Shown here piece after piece: positions 1 through 8,180 of a stretch of 37,431 nt of DNA; the stretch's first letter is position 1; the number at the start of each line of letters is the position of its first letter. Position numbers and translations under genes: made by a program. The DNA is from an uncultured Pseudomonadota bacterium (GTDB lineage: Bacteria; Pseudomonadota; Gammaproteobacteria; Burkholderiales; Usitatibacteraceae), in the NCBI GenBank assembly GCA_937898635.1, contig CALEJW010000007.1, positions 1 to 37,431 on the forward strand, in the 5' to 3' direction. Below the pieces are notes generated by a model. It was not told where the DNA came from, searched no databases, and was given only the letters and a program-made list of their open reading frames with translations.

Positions 1-5
1 CTCCC

Positions 6-833
6 GTGGCCATCGAGACCAAGAGCCCGCAGGAAGTCGAGAAGATGCGCGTCGCGGGCCGGCTCGCCTCCGAGGTGCTCGACTTCATCACCCCGCACGT
101 GAAGCCCGGCGTCACGACGGAGGCGCTCGACCGGCTCTGCCACGACTACATGGTGGACGTGCAGGGCACCACGCCCGCCCCGCTCGACTACGCGCCCCCC
201 GGCCACCGCCCCTACCCGAAGTCGATCTGCACCTCGGTGAACCACCAGGTCTGCCACGGCGTGCCCGGCGAGAAGGTGCTGAAGGCGGGCGACATCGTGA
301 ACATCGACATCACCGTCATCAAGGACGGCTGGCACGGCGACACGAGCCGCATGTTCTACGTGGGCGAGCCCTCGATCCAGGCCCGGCGCCTGTGCGAGAC
401 CACCTACGAGTGCCTGTGGATGGGCATCGCGCAGGTGCGGGCGGGGGCGAGCCTGGGCGACATCGGCCACGCCATCCAGCGCCACGCGGAATCGCGCGGC
501 TACAGCATCGTGCGCGAGTTCTGCGGCCACGGCATCGGGCGGCGCTTCCACGAGGAGCCGCAGGTCGTGCACTACGGGCGGCCCGGCCAGGGCACCCGCC
601 TCGAGGCCGGCATGACCTTCACCATCGAGCCGATGGTGAACGCGGGGCGCCGCGACATCCGCGCGCTGGCCGACGGCTGGACCATCGTCACCGCGGACCA
701 TTCGCTGTCCGCGCAGTGGGAGCACACGATCCTCGTGACGCCGGCGGGCTTCGAGGTGCTCACGCTCTCCGCCGGCTCGCCCGCCGTGCCCGCCTTCGTG
801 CAAGCGCCGCGCGCCGCGCCCGCCATCTCCTGA
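6..833 (+). CDS. map: Methionine aminopeptidase, type I
   Basis: Cytosolic metalloprotease that removes the initiator methionine from nascent proteins after deformylation. The 275-residue product shows the whole pita-bread active site: the substrate histidine in NHQVCHGVP (H84), metal ligands D101 (in NIDITV) and D112 (in HGDTSRMF), H175 in GHGIG, E208 in TIEPM and E239 in QWEHT. It starts with GTG at position 6; the protein start MAIETKSPQEVEKMR matches the family N-terminus, so the gene is probably complete, although only five bases of leader lie in the window. The last 20 or so residues (Ala/Pro rich) extend past the usual end. The gene is followed after 40 bases by glnD on the same strand, a frequent betaproteobacterial order. 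A deformylase gene, acting one step earlier, lies at 5464-6000. Confidence 0.97.
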   Translation: MAIETKSPQEVEKMRVAGRLASEVLDFITPHVKPGVTTEALDRLCHDYMVDVQGTTPAPLDYAPPGHRPYPKSICTSVNHQVCHGVPGEKVLKAGDIVNIDITVIKDGWHGDTSRMFYVGEPSIQARRLCETTYECLWMGIAQVRAGASLGDIGHAIQRHAESRGYSIVREFCGHGIGRRFHEEPQVVHYGRPGQGTRLEAGMTFTIEPMVNAGRRDIRALADGWTIVTADHSLSAQWEHTILVTPAGFEVLTLSAGSPAVPAFVQAPRAAPAIS

Positions 834-873
834 GCGCCCCCGTGCCCCCGGCGCGACCGTCCGGAGCCCGGCC

Positions 874-3471
874 ATGAGCCCTCCCGCCCCGGCGAGCCTC
901 GCCGCCGCGCCGCGCGGCGTGCGCGACACCGCCGACGCCCGCCGCTGGCTCAAGGAGCGGCGCGAGGCGCTGCGCCAGCGCTACCTGCGCCGCAGCGACC
1001 CGCGCGGCAGCCTCGCGGCCCACGCCGCGCTGGTGGACGCCTTCCTCGCCCGCCTCTGGGCGGAGGGCATCCGCGACCCGTCCCTCGCGCTGGTGGCGGT
1101 GGGCGGCTACGGGCGCGGGCGGCTCTTCCCGCACTCCGACGTGGACGTGCTCATCCTGCTGCCGGACGGGAGTGCCCCGGACGGCGGCGTCGAGAGCTTC
1201 GTGGGGCGGCTCTGGGACTGCGGCCTCGAGCCCGGCACCAGCGTGCGCACGGTCTCGGAATGCGTCGAGGAGGCGGCCAAGGACGTGACGGTGGACACGA
1301 GCCTGCTGGAAGCGCGCCTCGTGGCGGGCAACGGCGCGCTCGTCGCGGACCTCGACGCGCGCCTCGTCGCGCGCCGCAACGTGCGCGACTACTTCCGCGC
1401 CAAGGTCGAGGAGCAGCGCCGGCGCCACGACCGCTTCCAGGAGGCCGCCTACAACCTGGAGCCCAACATCAAGGAAAGCCCCGGGGGGCTTCGCGACCTG
1501 CACACGGTGCTCTGGGTCGCGCGCGCCGCGGGCATGGGCAGCAGCTGGGCGGAGCTCGCCGCCCAGGAGGTGATCACCGCGCGCGAGGCGGCCGGCATCG
1601 CGAGGAACGAGCGCGTGCTGCAGGACCTGCGCATCCGCCTGCACCACCTCGCCGGGCGCCGCGAGGACCGCCTCGTCTTCGACCACCAGATCGAGATCGC
1701 GCGGCAGCTGAAGCTCGTCGGCGCGGGGTCGCTCGCCGCCTCCGACCTCCTCATGCGCCGCTACTACCTCGCCGCGAAGGCGATCTGGCGCTTCAACCAG
1801 ATCCTCCTCGCGAACGTCTACGCGCGGATCGTCCCGACCCGCGAGCGGAAGATCCGCAGCCTCGACGCCGACTTCCGCCTGGTCGACTACACCCTGGGGC
1901 TGCACGACCAGCACCTCTTCGAGCGCGAGCCGGGCAAGATCCTCGAGGCCTTCCGCCGCCTGCAGGACGACCGCGGCATCGCGAACCTCTCGGCGACCTC
2001 GCTGCGCTCGATCTCCCGCGCGCTTCCCCGCATCGACCGCACCTTCCGCGAGGACCCGGAGAACCGCCGCCGCTTCATGGACATCCTGCGCGGCGATCGC
2101 CTCACCTGGACGCTCAGGCGCATGAGCCGCTACGGCGTCCTCGGCCGCTACATCCCGGCCTTCGGCCGGATCACCGGGCAGATGCAGCACGACCTCTTCC
2201 ACGTCTACACCGTGGACGAGCACATCCTCATGGTGATCCGCAACCTGCGCCGCTTCCGGCTGCCCAAGTTCGACCTGGAGCACCCGTTCTGCTCGAAGCT
2301 CATGCAGGAGTTCGACGCGCCCGAGGTGCTCTACCTCGCCGCGCTCTTCCACGACATCGCCAAGGGCCGCGGCGGCGACCATTCGGCGCTCGGCGCCCGC
2401 GACGCGGAGCGCTTCTGCCGCGCCCACGGCGTGGCGAGGGCGGATGCGAAGCTGGTCGCGTGGCTGGTCGCGAACCACCTCGTGATGTCCGCCACGGCCC
2501 AGAAGCAGGACCTCACCGATCCCGAGGTGATCTCGGAGTTCGCCACCCTCACCCGCGACGAGCGCACCCTCACCGCGCTCTTCATCCTCACCGTCGCGGA
2601 CATCCGCGGCACGAGCCCCAGGGTGTGGAACGCGTGGAAGGGCAAGCTCCTCGAGGACCTCTTCCGCTCGACGCGCCGGATCCACCGCGGCGACACGGCC
2701 TACGCGGCCAAGTCGATCGAGGCGAAGAAGGCCGAGGCGCTGCGCATCTTCCGCCAGTACGTCCCCGACGCCGCGGGCCACGAGGCCCTGTGGAGCCACT
2801 TCGGCGAGAACTACTTCCAGCGCTTCGAGGCGAGCGAGATCGGCTGGCACACGCGCACCCTGTGCCTGCGCCCGTCGCCCGCCTCCGCGGTGGTGCGCGC
2901 CCGCCTCTCGCCCATCGGCGAGGGGCTGCAGGTCATGGTCTACGCGCGCGACCAGCCCGGCGTCTTCGCGCGCATCACCGGCTTCTTCGAGCGCCACCAG
3001 TTCGACATCGCCGCGGCGAAGATCTACACCACCGGGCACGGCTACGCCCTCGACGGCTTCCAGATCCTCTCCCGCGCCCGCGAGGGCGAGCACTACCGCG
3101 ACCTCATCCACAAGGTCGAGGAAGGGCTCGCCGCGGCGCTCGCGCCCGGGACGCCGCTGGGGGCCGCCCCCACGGGACGCGTCTCGCGCTGGGTCCGCCA
3201 TTACGCCTTCGAGCCCAAGGTGGAGATCGCGCCCACGCGCGCGGGGGATGCCTGGCAGGTGTTCGCGACCTGCGCCGACCGCCCGGGGCTGCTCTCGGCG
3301 ATCGCGCACGCGCTCCTCGACGCGGGGCTGAACCTCGTGGACGCGCGCGTGACGACGCTCGGCGCGCGCGCCGAGGACGTCTTCGTGGTGAACGGTCCCG
3401 CGCTCGCCGACGAGCCCGGCCGCGAGGCTTTCGCCGAAAGCCTGCGCGAGGTCCTCGCCGGCAGCGCCTAG
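874..3471 (+). CDS. glnD: Bifunctional uridylyltransferase/uridylyl-removing enzyme GlnD
   Basis: Cytosolic nitrogen sensor that uridylylates PII proteins when glutamine is low and removes UMP when glutamine is high. The length of 865 residues is normal. Domains in order: nucleotidyltransferase, with GGYGRG at 77-82 and the metal-binding pair D89/D91 in PHSDVDVLIL; a helical linker; an HD hydrolase domain with H493-D494 in LFHDIAKGRGGDHS; and two C-terminal ACT domains, beginning around LQVMVYARDQPGVF and WQVFATCADRPGLL, which bind glutamine. All catalytic residues I can check are present, so both activities are expected. The ATG at 874 follows map by 40 bases. The gene converges on a diguanylate cyclase gene with only 10 bases between the stop codons. 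Confidence 0.97.
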   Translation: MSPPAPASLAAAPRGVRDTADARRWLKERREALRQRYLRRSDPRGSLAAHAALVDAFLARLWAEGIRDPSLALVAVGGYGRGRLFPHSDVDVLILLPDGSAPDGGVESFVGRLWDCGLEPGTSVRTVSECVEEAAKDVTVDTSLLEARLVAGNGALVADLDARLVARRNVRDYFRAKVEEQRRRHDRFQEAAYNLEPNIKESPGGLRDLHTVLWVARAAGMGSSWAELAAQEVITAREAAGIARNERVLQDLRIRLHHLAGRREDRLVFDHQIEIARQLKLVGAGSLAASDLLMRRYYLAAKAIWRFNQILLANVYARIVPTRERKIRSLDADFRLVDYTLGLHDQHLFEREPGKILEAFRRLQDDRGIANLSATSLRSISRALPRIDRTFREDPENRRRFMDILRGDRLTWTLRRMSRYGVLGRYIPAFGRITGQMQHDLFHVYTVDEHILMVIRNLRRFRLPKFDLEHPFCSKLMQEFDAPEVLYLAALFHDIAKGRGGDHSALGARDAERFCRAHGVARADAKLVAWLVANHLVMSATAQKQDLTDPEVISEFATLTRDERTLTALFILTVADIRGTSPRVWNAWKGKLLEDLFRSTRRIHRGDTAYAAKSIEAKKAEALRIFRQYVPDAAGHEALWSHFGENYFQRFEASEIGWHTRTLCLRPSPASAVVRARLSPIGEGLQVMVYARDQPGVFARITGFFERHQFDIAAAKIYTTGHGYALDGFQILSRAREGEHYRDLIHKVEEGLAAALAPGTPLGAAPTGRVSRWVRHYAFEPKVEIAPTRAGDAWQVFATCADRPGLLSAIAHALLDAGLNLVDARVTTLGARAEDVFVVNGPALADEPGREAFAESLREVLAGSA

Positions 3472-3482
3472 GCCGCGGCGCT
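3463..3482. terminator. Stem-loop spanning the convergent glnD / diguanylate cyclase stops
   Basis: An inverted repeat, AGCGCC at 3463-3468 and GGCGCT at 3477-3482, could form a 6-bp stem with an 8-base loop. It covers the glnD stop codon and reaches the first base of the opposing stop. There is no T-tract on either strand, so it is at best a weak or Rho-assisted terminator. A similar arrangement occurs at 20661-20682. Confidence 0.3.
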
Positions 3483-4486
3483 CAGTGCAGGATGGCGCCG
3501 GGCACCGTGCCTTCCCCTTCGGCCGGCGGCAGGCCGGGCAGCGGCAGTTCGGAGTAGGCGACGGCAAGGTTGCGCCCGGCCGCCTTGGCGGCGTAGAGCG
3601 CGCGGTCGGCGCGCTCGACCAGGGTGTCGGCGACCACGCCGGCGTCGGGCACGCAGCCGGAGATCCCGAAGCTCAGCGTGACCATGGGGGCGACCCCCGA
3701 GCGGCGGTGCGCGATCTCCAGCGCCGCCACGGCGCGCATCGCCTCGAGGGCGCAGTGGCGGGCGGCCTCCTCGGTGGTGTCGGGCAGGACGAGCGCGAAC
3801 TCCTCGCCGCCGTAGCGGGCCGCCACGTCCACGGGCCGGCGGCACACCGAGCGCAGCGCCCCGGCGATGCGGCGCAGGCACTCGTCGCCCGCGGGGTGGC
3901 CGTAGGTGTCGTTGAAGGCCTTGAAGTGGTCCACGTCGGCGATGATCACGGCGATCGGGTGCCGCTCGCGCCGGGCGCGGCCGAGCTCGCGCATGAGGTC
4001 CAGGTCGAAGCGGCGCCGGTTGGCGAGCCCCGTGAGCCCGTCCTGCTGCGAGAGCCGGGCGAGGCGCTCGTTCGCCTCGCGCAGCTCCAGCGTGACGGCC
4101 ATGAGCTCGCGGCGCATGTCGTCCAGGCGCCGCATCGCGCGGATCTTCGCCTCGAGCACCACCGGGCTCACGGGCTTCGTGAGGTAGTCGTCGCCGCCCG
4201 CCTCGATGCCGCGGGTGAAGTCCTCGTCGTCCTCCATGGAGGTGAGGAAGATCACCGGCACCCAGCGCTCCGCGCTCACCTCGCGGATGCGGCGCACCAC
4301 CTCGAGCCCGTCCATGCCGGGCATCTGCACGTCGATCAGCACGAGGTCGGGCTTCTCGCTCATGAAGAGCTCGAGCGCCTGCAGGCCGTCCTCGGCCTCC
4401 ACCGCCTCGACGCCCAGGCGCTTGAGGATGCGCAGCGTCGAGTAGCGCATCACCTTGGCGTCGTCGGCGACGAGGATCTTGTACAT
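3482..4486 (-). CDS. Response-regulator diguanylate cyclase (REC-GGDEF)
   Basis: Makes cyclic di-GMP from two GTP under control of phosphorylation. The 334-residue protein has an N-terminal receiver domain (about 1-120) with acidic pair D8/D9, phosphoacceptor D52 in LIDVQMPGMDG, T82 and K104 in YLTKP. A helical linker of about 30 residues follows, then a GGDEF domain (about 150-310). The active-site motif is GGEEF at 226-230, and the product-inhibition site RxxD is intact (R217-D220, exactly five residues before GGEEF), so feedback-inhibited synthesis is expected. No EAL or HD-GYP domain is present. It is the last gene of the long minus-strand run, 19 bases after the preceding gene, and the cognate kinase is not in the window. 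The output could bear on pili or exopolysaccharide, but that is inference. Confidence 0.93.
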   Translation of the reverse strand: MYKILVADDAKVMRYSTLRILKRLGVEAVEAEDGLQALELFMSEKPDLVLIDVQMPGMDGLEVVRRIREVSAERWVPVIFLTSMEDDEDFTRGIEAGGDDYLTKPVSPVVLEAKIRAMRRLDDMRRELMAVTLELREANERLARLSQQDGLTGLANRRRFDLDLMRELGRARRERHPIAVIIADVDHFKAFNDTYGHPAGDECLRRIAGALRSVCRRPVDVAARYGGEEFALVLPDTTEEAARHCALEAMRAVAALEIAHRRSGVAPMVTLSFGISGCVPDAGVVADTLVERADRALYAAKAAGRNLAVAYSELPLPGLPPAEGEGTVPGAILH

Positions 4487-4505
4487 GGCCGGCCGGCGCC
4501 CGCGG

Positions 4506-5030
4506 CTATCCGCCCAGCGGCTCGGACTGCGACAGGAGCACGCGGCGGTCGAGGAGCGAGCGCTGCGCGGGCGTGAGGCTTTCGTACACGATCCTCAGGC
4601 GCTCGGTGGCCTGCGCCATCGCCTCGGCGCGCAGCCGGTCGTCCCGGGCGAGGGCGGCGACGAAGGCGGGAGCGCCGGGCACGGGTGCGTCCGCCGGGCG
4701 CGGCTCGAGGAGTCGCTTCGCGCGCTGGCGGGCGGCCTCGGCCGCGTCGCGCACGCTGCGCTCGAAGGGCGCCCAGAGGCGGACCTGCGCCTCGTCGAGC
4801 AGCAGGTCGGCCCGGAGCGAGGGGAGTTCCCTTTCCAGGGCGAACACGGGATCGGCGATGCGCACGCCGCGCGACGCCGGCGCCTCCCGCTCGGGCATCG
4901 CGCGCCCCTCGGGCCGCGCCCGGCGCTGGCCGCCGCCCACCTGCGCCTCGGCGAGCATCGCGGCGAGCGCGAACGCGAGCGCGATCGCCCCCGCGCGGCG
5001 AGCGCCATCCTTCGGGGAGGTTCGGGTCAT
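4506..5030 (-). CDS. Small exported protein with LTXXQ-like (Spy/CpxP-type) motif
   Basis: A 174-residue protein of uncertain function. The N-terminus is a signal sequence (basic MTRTSPKDGARR, then an Ala-rich core ending near AMLAEAQ, residues about 12-30), so a periplasmic product is expected. The mature part is helical and charged. It contains LTPAQRSLLDRRVL near the C-terminus and a weaker LLDEAQVRLW earlier, resembling the paired LTXXQ motifs of Spy/CpxP periplasmic chaperone-like proteins. The assignment rests on motif resemblance only. It lies 18 bases after a small membrane-protein gene and 19 bases before the diguanylate cyclase, probably co-transcribed. The sequence AAGGG lies shortly before the ATG at 5030. 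Confidence 0.7.
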   Translation of the reverse strand: MTRTSPKDGARRAGAIALAFALAAMLAEAQVGGGQRRARPEGRAMPEREAPASRGVRIADPVFALERELPSLRADLLLDEAQVRLWAPFERSVRDAAEAARQRAKRLLEPRPADAPVPGAPAFVAALARDDRLRAEAMAQATERLRIVYESLTPAQRSLLDRRVLLSQSEPLGG

Positions 5031-5048
5031 GGGATCCCTTGCGCGCCG

Positions 5049-5417
5049 TCAGTCCGCCGCCAGGCCGTCGTTCAGCCGCAGCCAGCCCCGGATCACGCGA
5101 TAGAGGTACCAGCAGAAGAGCACGAGGCAGGGCAGCCAGAAGAGCGGCGCGAGGATGATCGTGAGGATGAAGAGTCCCGTCGCGAGCCCCGCGACCAGGA
5201 TCCACAGGAGCCCCCACCAGAAGGTGCGCGAGAGCCAGGCGACGTGCGACTCGAGGAAGGTGCCGCGCAGCTCGTCGCGCCGCGCCATGCCGAGGATGAT
5301 CGCGACCACGGCGAGGATCCACGCGGTGAACGGCGCGAGGAGATGCAGCAGGTAGAGGATGTGCACGAGGCGGCTGTCGCTCTCGAGGTTGCGGGTGACG
5401 GCGGGTTCGGTGGCCAT
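5049..5417 (-). CDS. DUF4870-like small inner-membrane protein
   Basis: A 122-residue integral membrane protein of unknown function. After a soluble N-terminus of about 17 residues, hydrophobic segments run at roughly 18-42 (YLLHLLAPFTAWILAVVAII), 66-85 and 85-110 (FILTIILAPLFWLPCLVLF). A polar stretch between the first and second carries the family-like SHVAWLSRTFWWGLLW. The overall pattern resembles the DUF4870/Tic20-like family. A strong ribosome-binding site (AGGAGG within 5421-5434) precedes the ATG at 5417. The gene sits 46 bases after def. Gene and topology are well supported; the family name is a pattern match. Confidence 0.8.
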   Translation of the reverse strand: MATEPAVTRNLESDSRLVHILYLLHLLAPFTAWILAVVAIILGMARRDELRGTFLESHVAWLSRTFWWGLLWILVAGLATGLFILTIILAPLFWLPCLVLFCWYLYRVIRGWLRLNDGLAAD

Positions 5418-5463
5418 GGCTCTTTCCTCCTCTCGGGCCGGCGCGCGGCGCCGGTTCGCGCGT

Positions 5464-6000
5464 TCAGTCGTCCTTGCCGGGCGGCAGGTCCGGGAACAGG
5501 ACCTCGGTGAAGCCGAAGCGGCTCATGTCGGGCATGCGCATCGGGTAGAGGATGCCGTCGAGGTGGTCGCACTCGTGCTGCACCACCCGCGCGTGGAAGC
5601 CCTCCGCGACGCGCTCGATCGGGCGGCCGCGCTCGTCGAAGCCGCCGTAGCGGATGCGCGTGCGCCGCGGCACCACGCCGCGCAGCCCCGGCACCGAGAG
5701 GCACCCCTCCCAGCCCTCCTCCACTTCCTCGCCCAGGAACTCGATCGCCGGGTTCACGAGCACGGTGAACGGCACGTCCTCCGCGTCGGGGTAGCGCGGG
5801 TTCGATTCCACCCCGAAGATCACCACGCGCAGGCTCTCGCCGATCTGCGGCGCCGCGAGCCCCGCCCCGTCCTCGTGGGCCATCGTGTCCTTCATGTCCG
5901 CGAGGAGGCGGTCGAGCTCGGGCGTGCCGAAACGCTCCACGGGCCGCGCCACCTGGCGCAGCACCGGGTGCCCCATGCGCAGCACCTCACGGACGGCCAT
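5464..6000 (-). CDS. def: Peptide deformylase
   Basis: Removes the formyl group from the N-terminal methionine of nascent proteins; an Fe2+ metalloenzyme in the cytosol. All three signature motifs are present in 178 residues: GAGLAAPQ at 45-52, EGCLS at 98-102 (metal ligand C100), and HECDHLDG at 142-149 (H142, catalytic E143, H146). It starts with ATG at 6000, inside the 3' end of the preceding mtiP gene (14-base overlap). It is not next to fmt, the usual def partner, and betaproteobacteria often carry a second def gene, so this may be the secondary copy; only the complete genome would settle that. It acts just before the methionine aminopeptidase encoded at 6-833. Confidence 0.96.
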   Translation of the reverse strand: MAVREVLRMGHPVLRQVARPVERFGTPELDRLLADMKDTMAHEDGAGLAAPQIGESLRVVIFGVESNPRYPDAEDVPFTVLVNPAIEFLGEEVEEGWEGCLSVPGLRGVVPRRTRIRYGGFDERGRPIERVAEGFHARVVQHECDHLDGILYPMRMPDMSRFGFTEVLFPDLPPGKDD

Positions 6001-6736
6001 GGCGCTCCACCACCTTCTCGACCACGAGGCGCACGCGGCCCATGGCCTCGCCGAGGACCTTGCCGATCTCCTCGAGCGAGATCGCCTCCGCGCTCGCGCC
6101 GCGGCCCGCGGCGGGGTTCGCCACGACCGCGAGCGCCGCGTAGGAGATCCCGAGCTCGCGGGCGAGCGCCGCCTCCGGCATGCCCGTCATGCCCACGAGG
6201 TCCGCGCCGTCGCGCTCGAGCCGGTTCACCTCCGCGGCCGTCTCCAGGCGCGGCCCCTGCACCGCGGCGTAGGTCCCGCGCGGCACCACGGCGACGCCCG
6301 CGCCCTCGGCCGAGGCGAGGAGCATCCGCCGCGTCTCCTCGCAGTAGGGGTGCGTGAAGTCCACGTGCACGACGGGCTGCTCCGCCCCCTCGAAGTAGGT
6401 CGAGCGCCGGCCCCAGGTGTAGTCGATGATCTGGTCGGGGATCACGATCGCGCCGGAATCGAGGCCGGGCGAGATGCCGCCCACCGTGCACACCGCGAGG
6501 ACGCGCGTGGCCCCCTTCTCCTTGAGCGCCCAGAGGTTCGCGCGGTAGTTGATCTCGTGCGGCGCGAGCGTGTGCCCGTAGCCGTGGCGCGCGAGGAAGA
6601 TCACCTCGCCCGCGCCCACGCGCCCGTAGGTGAGCGGCCCGGAGGGCTCCCCGTAGGGAGTCCGCACGATCTGCTTCCTCACGACCGCGAGGCTCGCGAG
6701 TTCCGTCAGTCCCGATCCGCCGATGATCGCGAGCAC
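5987..6736 (-). CDS. S-methyl-5'-thioinosine phosphorylase (MTIP; MTAP/PNP family)
   Basis: Phosphorolyses a methylthio-nucleoside to a purine base and 5-methylthioribose-1-phosphate. The 249-residue product has the family marks GGSGL at 6-10, RHG at 50-52, HEINY at 60-64 and the substrate loop MTGMPEA at 183-189. The base-recognition loop reads NPAAG (207-211). True adenosine-type enzymes (MTAP) carry Asp in this region, whereas the Pseudomonas methylthioinosine phosphorylase carries an Asn-Pro-Ala-Ala-Gly loop, so hypoxanthine is the likelier product than adenine. The start is GTG at 6736, two bases after the hpt stop; the longer open frame upstream is only a shadow of hpt. The neighbouring hpt would recycle the released hypoxanthine to IMP. 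The alternative call is a plain MTAP (mtnP). Confidence 0.9.
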   Translation of the reverse strand: MLAIIGGSGLTELASLAVVRKQIVRTPYGEPSGPLTYGRVGAGEVIFLARHGYGHTLAPHEINYRANLWALKEKGATRVLAVCTVGGISPGLDSGAIVIPDQIIDYTWGRRSTYFEGAEQPVVHVDFTHPYCEETRRMLLASAEGAGVAVVPRGTYAAVQGPRLETAAEVNRLERDGADLVGMTGMPEAALARELGISYAALAVVANPAAGRGASAEAISLEEIGKVLGEAMGRVRLVVEKVVERHGRP

Positions 6737-6738
6737 GC

Positions 6739-7281
6739 CTAGTCCCCCAGCGCGTACACGGCGGGCAGGTTGCGCCACAGGCCGTAGGCGTCCATGCCGA
6801 AGCCGAACACGTAGCGGTTGGGCACGCGCACGCCCGTGAAGTCCGCGGCGGCGGGCTTCTCGCGCCCGATGTCCTTGTCGGCGAAGACCGCGAAGAGCAC
6901 GCGCCGCGCCCCCATCCCGAGGAGCCGCTCGCGCACCGCGGCGAGCGTGATGCCCTCGTCGAGGATGTCGTCGATCACGAGCACGGTGCGCCCGCGCACC
7001 TCGTCCTTGGGCGCCACGCGCCAGTCGACCTCGCTGCCCGAGGTGCGGTTGCGGTAGCGCCCCACCTCGATGGTGCCGAACTCCAGCGGGAACGCGAGGA
7101 GCGGCAGGAGCTGCCCGGCGAAGACCGCCGCGCCGCTCATGACCGCGAGCACGAGGGGGAAGTCGTCCTTCAGGCTCGCGTCGATCTCGGCGGCGAGCCG
7201 CTCGACGGCCGCGCGGACCTCGTCCGGCGAGCACACCTCCTCGGCGCGCGCGAGCATCTTCACCGCCTCCTCGCGCGTCAC
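6739..7281 (-). CDS. hpt: Hypoxanthine-guanine phosphoribosyltransferase
   Basis: Salvages hypoxanthine (and guanine) to nucleotides using PRPP, in the cytosol. The 180-residue product contains the PRPP-binding signature VLVIDDILDEGIT at 100-112. The PPi-binding region is LAVMSGAAVFAGQLL (45-59), and the C-terminus VRVPNRYVFGFGMDAYGLWRN fits the base-binding segment of this family. The proposed start is GTG at 7281, overlapping the galU stop as GTGA; the first ATG lies only eight codons further in (7257), so the exact start is uncertain by that much. The stop is followed two bases later by mtiP, whose expected product hypoxanthine is this enzyme's substrate, a meaningful pairing. Confidence 0.94.
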   Translation of the reverse strand: MTREEAVKMLARAEEVCSPDEVRAAVERLAAEIDASLKDDFPLVLAVMSGAAVFAGQLLPLLAFPLEFGTIEVGRYRNRTSGSEVDWRVAPKDEVRGRTVLVIDDILDEGITLAAVRERLLGMGARRVLFAVFADKDIGREKPAAADFTGVRVPNRYVFGFGMDAYGLWRNLPAVYALGD

Positions 7282-8180
7282 TTGCGGGCCCCCGGCGGGC
7301 CCGTGCGCGGCAGGCGATCGAGGTAGGCGCGGAACTCGCGCGCCACCTCGGGGTGGCGAAGCGCGTAGTCCACGGTCGCCTCGAGGTAGCCGATCTTCGA
7401 GCCGCAGTCGTAGCGCCGGCCGACGAACTCGTAGGCGTAGACCGCCTCCTCGGCGAGGAGCTGGCCGATGGCGTCGGTGAGCTGGATCTCGCGCCCCGCG
7501 CCGGCCCGCGTCTGCTCGAGGAAGTCGAAGACGCGCGGGTTGAGCACGTAGCGGCCCACCACCCCGAGGGTGGAAGGGGCGTCGGCCGGCCTGGGCTTCT
7601 CCACGATGCCGGTCAGGCGCGCGAGGCGCCCCTTCGGCGGCTGGGTGGAGACGATCCCGTAGGAGGCCGTCTCCGAGCGCGCCACGTTCTGCACCGCGAC
7701 CACGCTCGCGCCGCTCCTCACGTGCAGGTCCACCATCTGCTTGAGCGCGGGGACCTCGGCGTCGATCAGGTCGTCGGCGAGGATCACCGCGAAGGGCTCG
7801 TCGCCCACGAGGTGGCGCGCGCAGAGCACCGCGTGGCCCAGGCCCATCGCCTGGCCCTGGCGGATGTAGACGCTGTTCACGCCCGCCGGCAGGAGCCCGC
7901 GCACCTCCTTCAGCATCCGGTGCTTGCCCGCGGCGTGCAGCTCCGCCTCGAGCTCGTAGGCCTTGTCGAAGTGGTCCTCGATCGCCCGCTTGCCGCGCCC
8001 GGTGATGAAGATGAGGTCGGTCACGCCCGCGGCCACCGCCTCCTCCACCGCGTACTGGATGAGGGGCTTGTCGACGATGGGGAGCATCTCCTTCGGCGAG
8101 GCCTTGGTGGCGGGCAGGAATCGCGTGCCCAACCCCGCCACGGGGAACACGGCCTTGCGGATCGCTTTCATGGCTTTCAT
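7278..8180 (-). CDS. galU: UTP-glucose-1-phosphate uridylyltransferase
   Basis: Makes UDP-glucose from UTP and glucose-1-phosphate, feeding lipopolysaccharide, exopolysaccharide and glycan synthesis. The 300-residue length is typical. The N-terminal nucleotide-binding signature lies in VFPVAGLGTRFLPATKASPK (residues 11-30), followed by EMLPIVDKPLIQYAVEEA. A second conserved block is FAVILADDLID, and the sugar-phosphate region includes GIVEKP. The ATG at 8180 overlaps the ligA stop as ATGA; a second Met three codons later is an alternative start. UDP-glucose would also serve the glycosyltransferase genes at 16347-19632, although those lie in a separate operon. Confidence 0.96.
   Translation of the reverse strand: MKAMKAIRKAVFPVAGLGTRFLPATKASPKEMLPIVDKPLIQYAVEEAVAAGVTDLIFITGRGKRAIEDHFDKAYELEAELHAAGKHRMLKEVRGLLPAGVNSVYIRQGQAMGLGHAVLCARHLVGDEPFAVILADDLIDAEVPALKQMVDLHVRSGASVVAVQNVARSETASYGIVSTQPPKGRLARLTGIVEKPRPADAPSTLGVVGRYVLNPRVFDFLEQTRAGAGREIQLTDAIGQLLAEEAVYAYEFVGRRYDCGSKIGYLEATVDYALRHPEVAREFRAYLDRLPRTGPPGARK

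Noticed and set aside
760..3567. A 935-codon open frame on the minus strand opposite glnD
   Set aside because: High GC removes stop codons from the antisense frame. The translation is low-complexity Arg/Ala/Glu text with no domain, while the plus strand encodes a complete GlnD.
6737..7234. N-terminal extension of the MTIP frame
   Set aside because: It is the out-of-frame shadow of hpt; the family start IIGGSGL follows GTG 6736.
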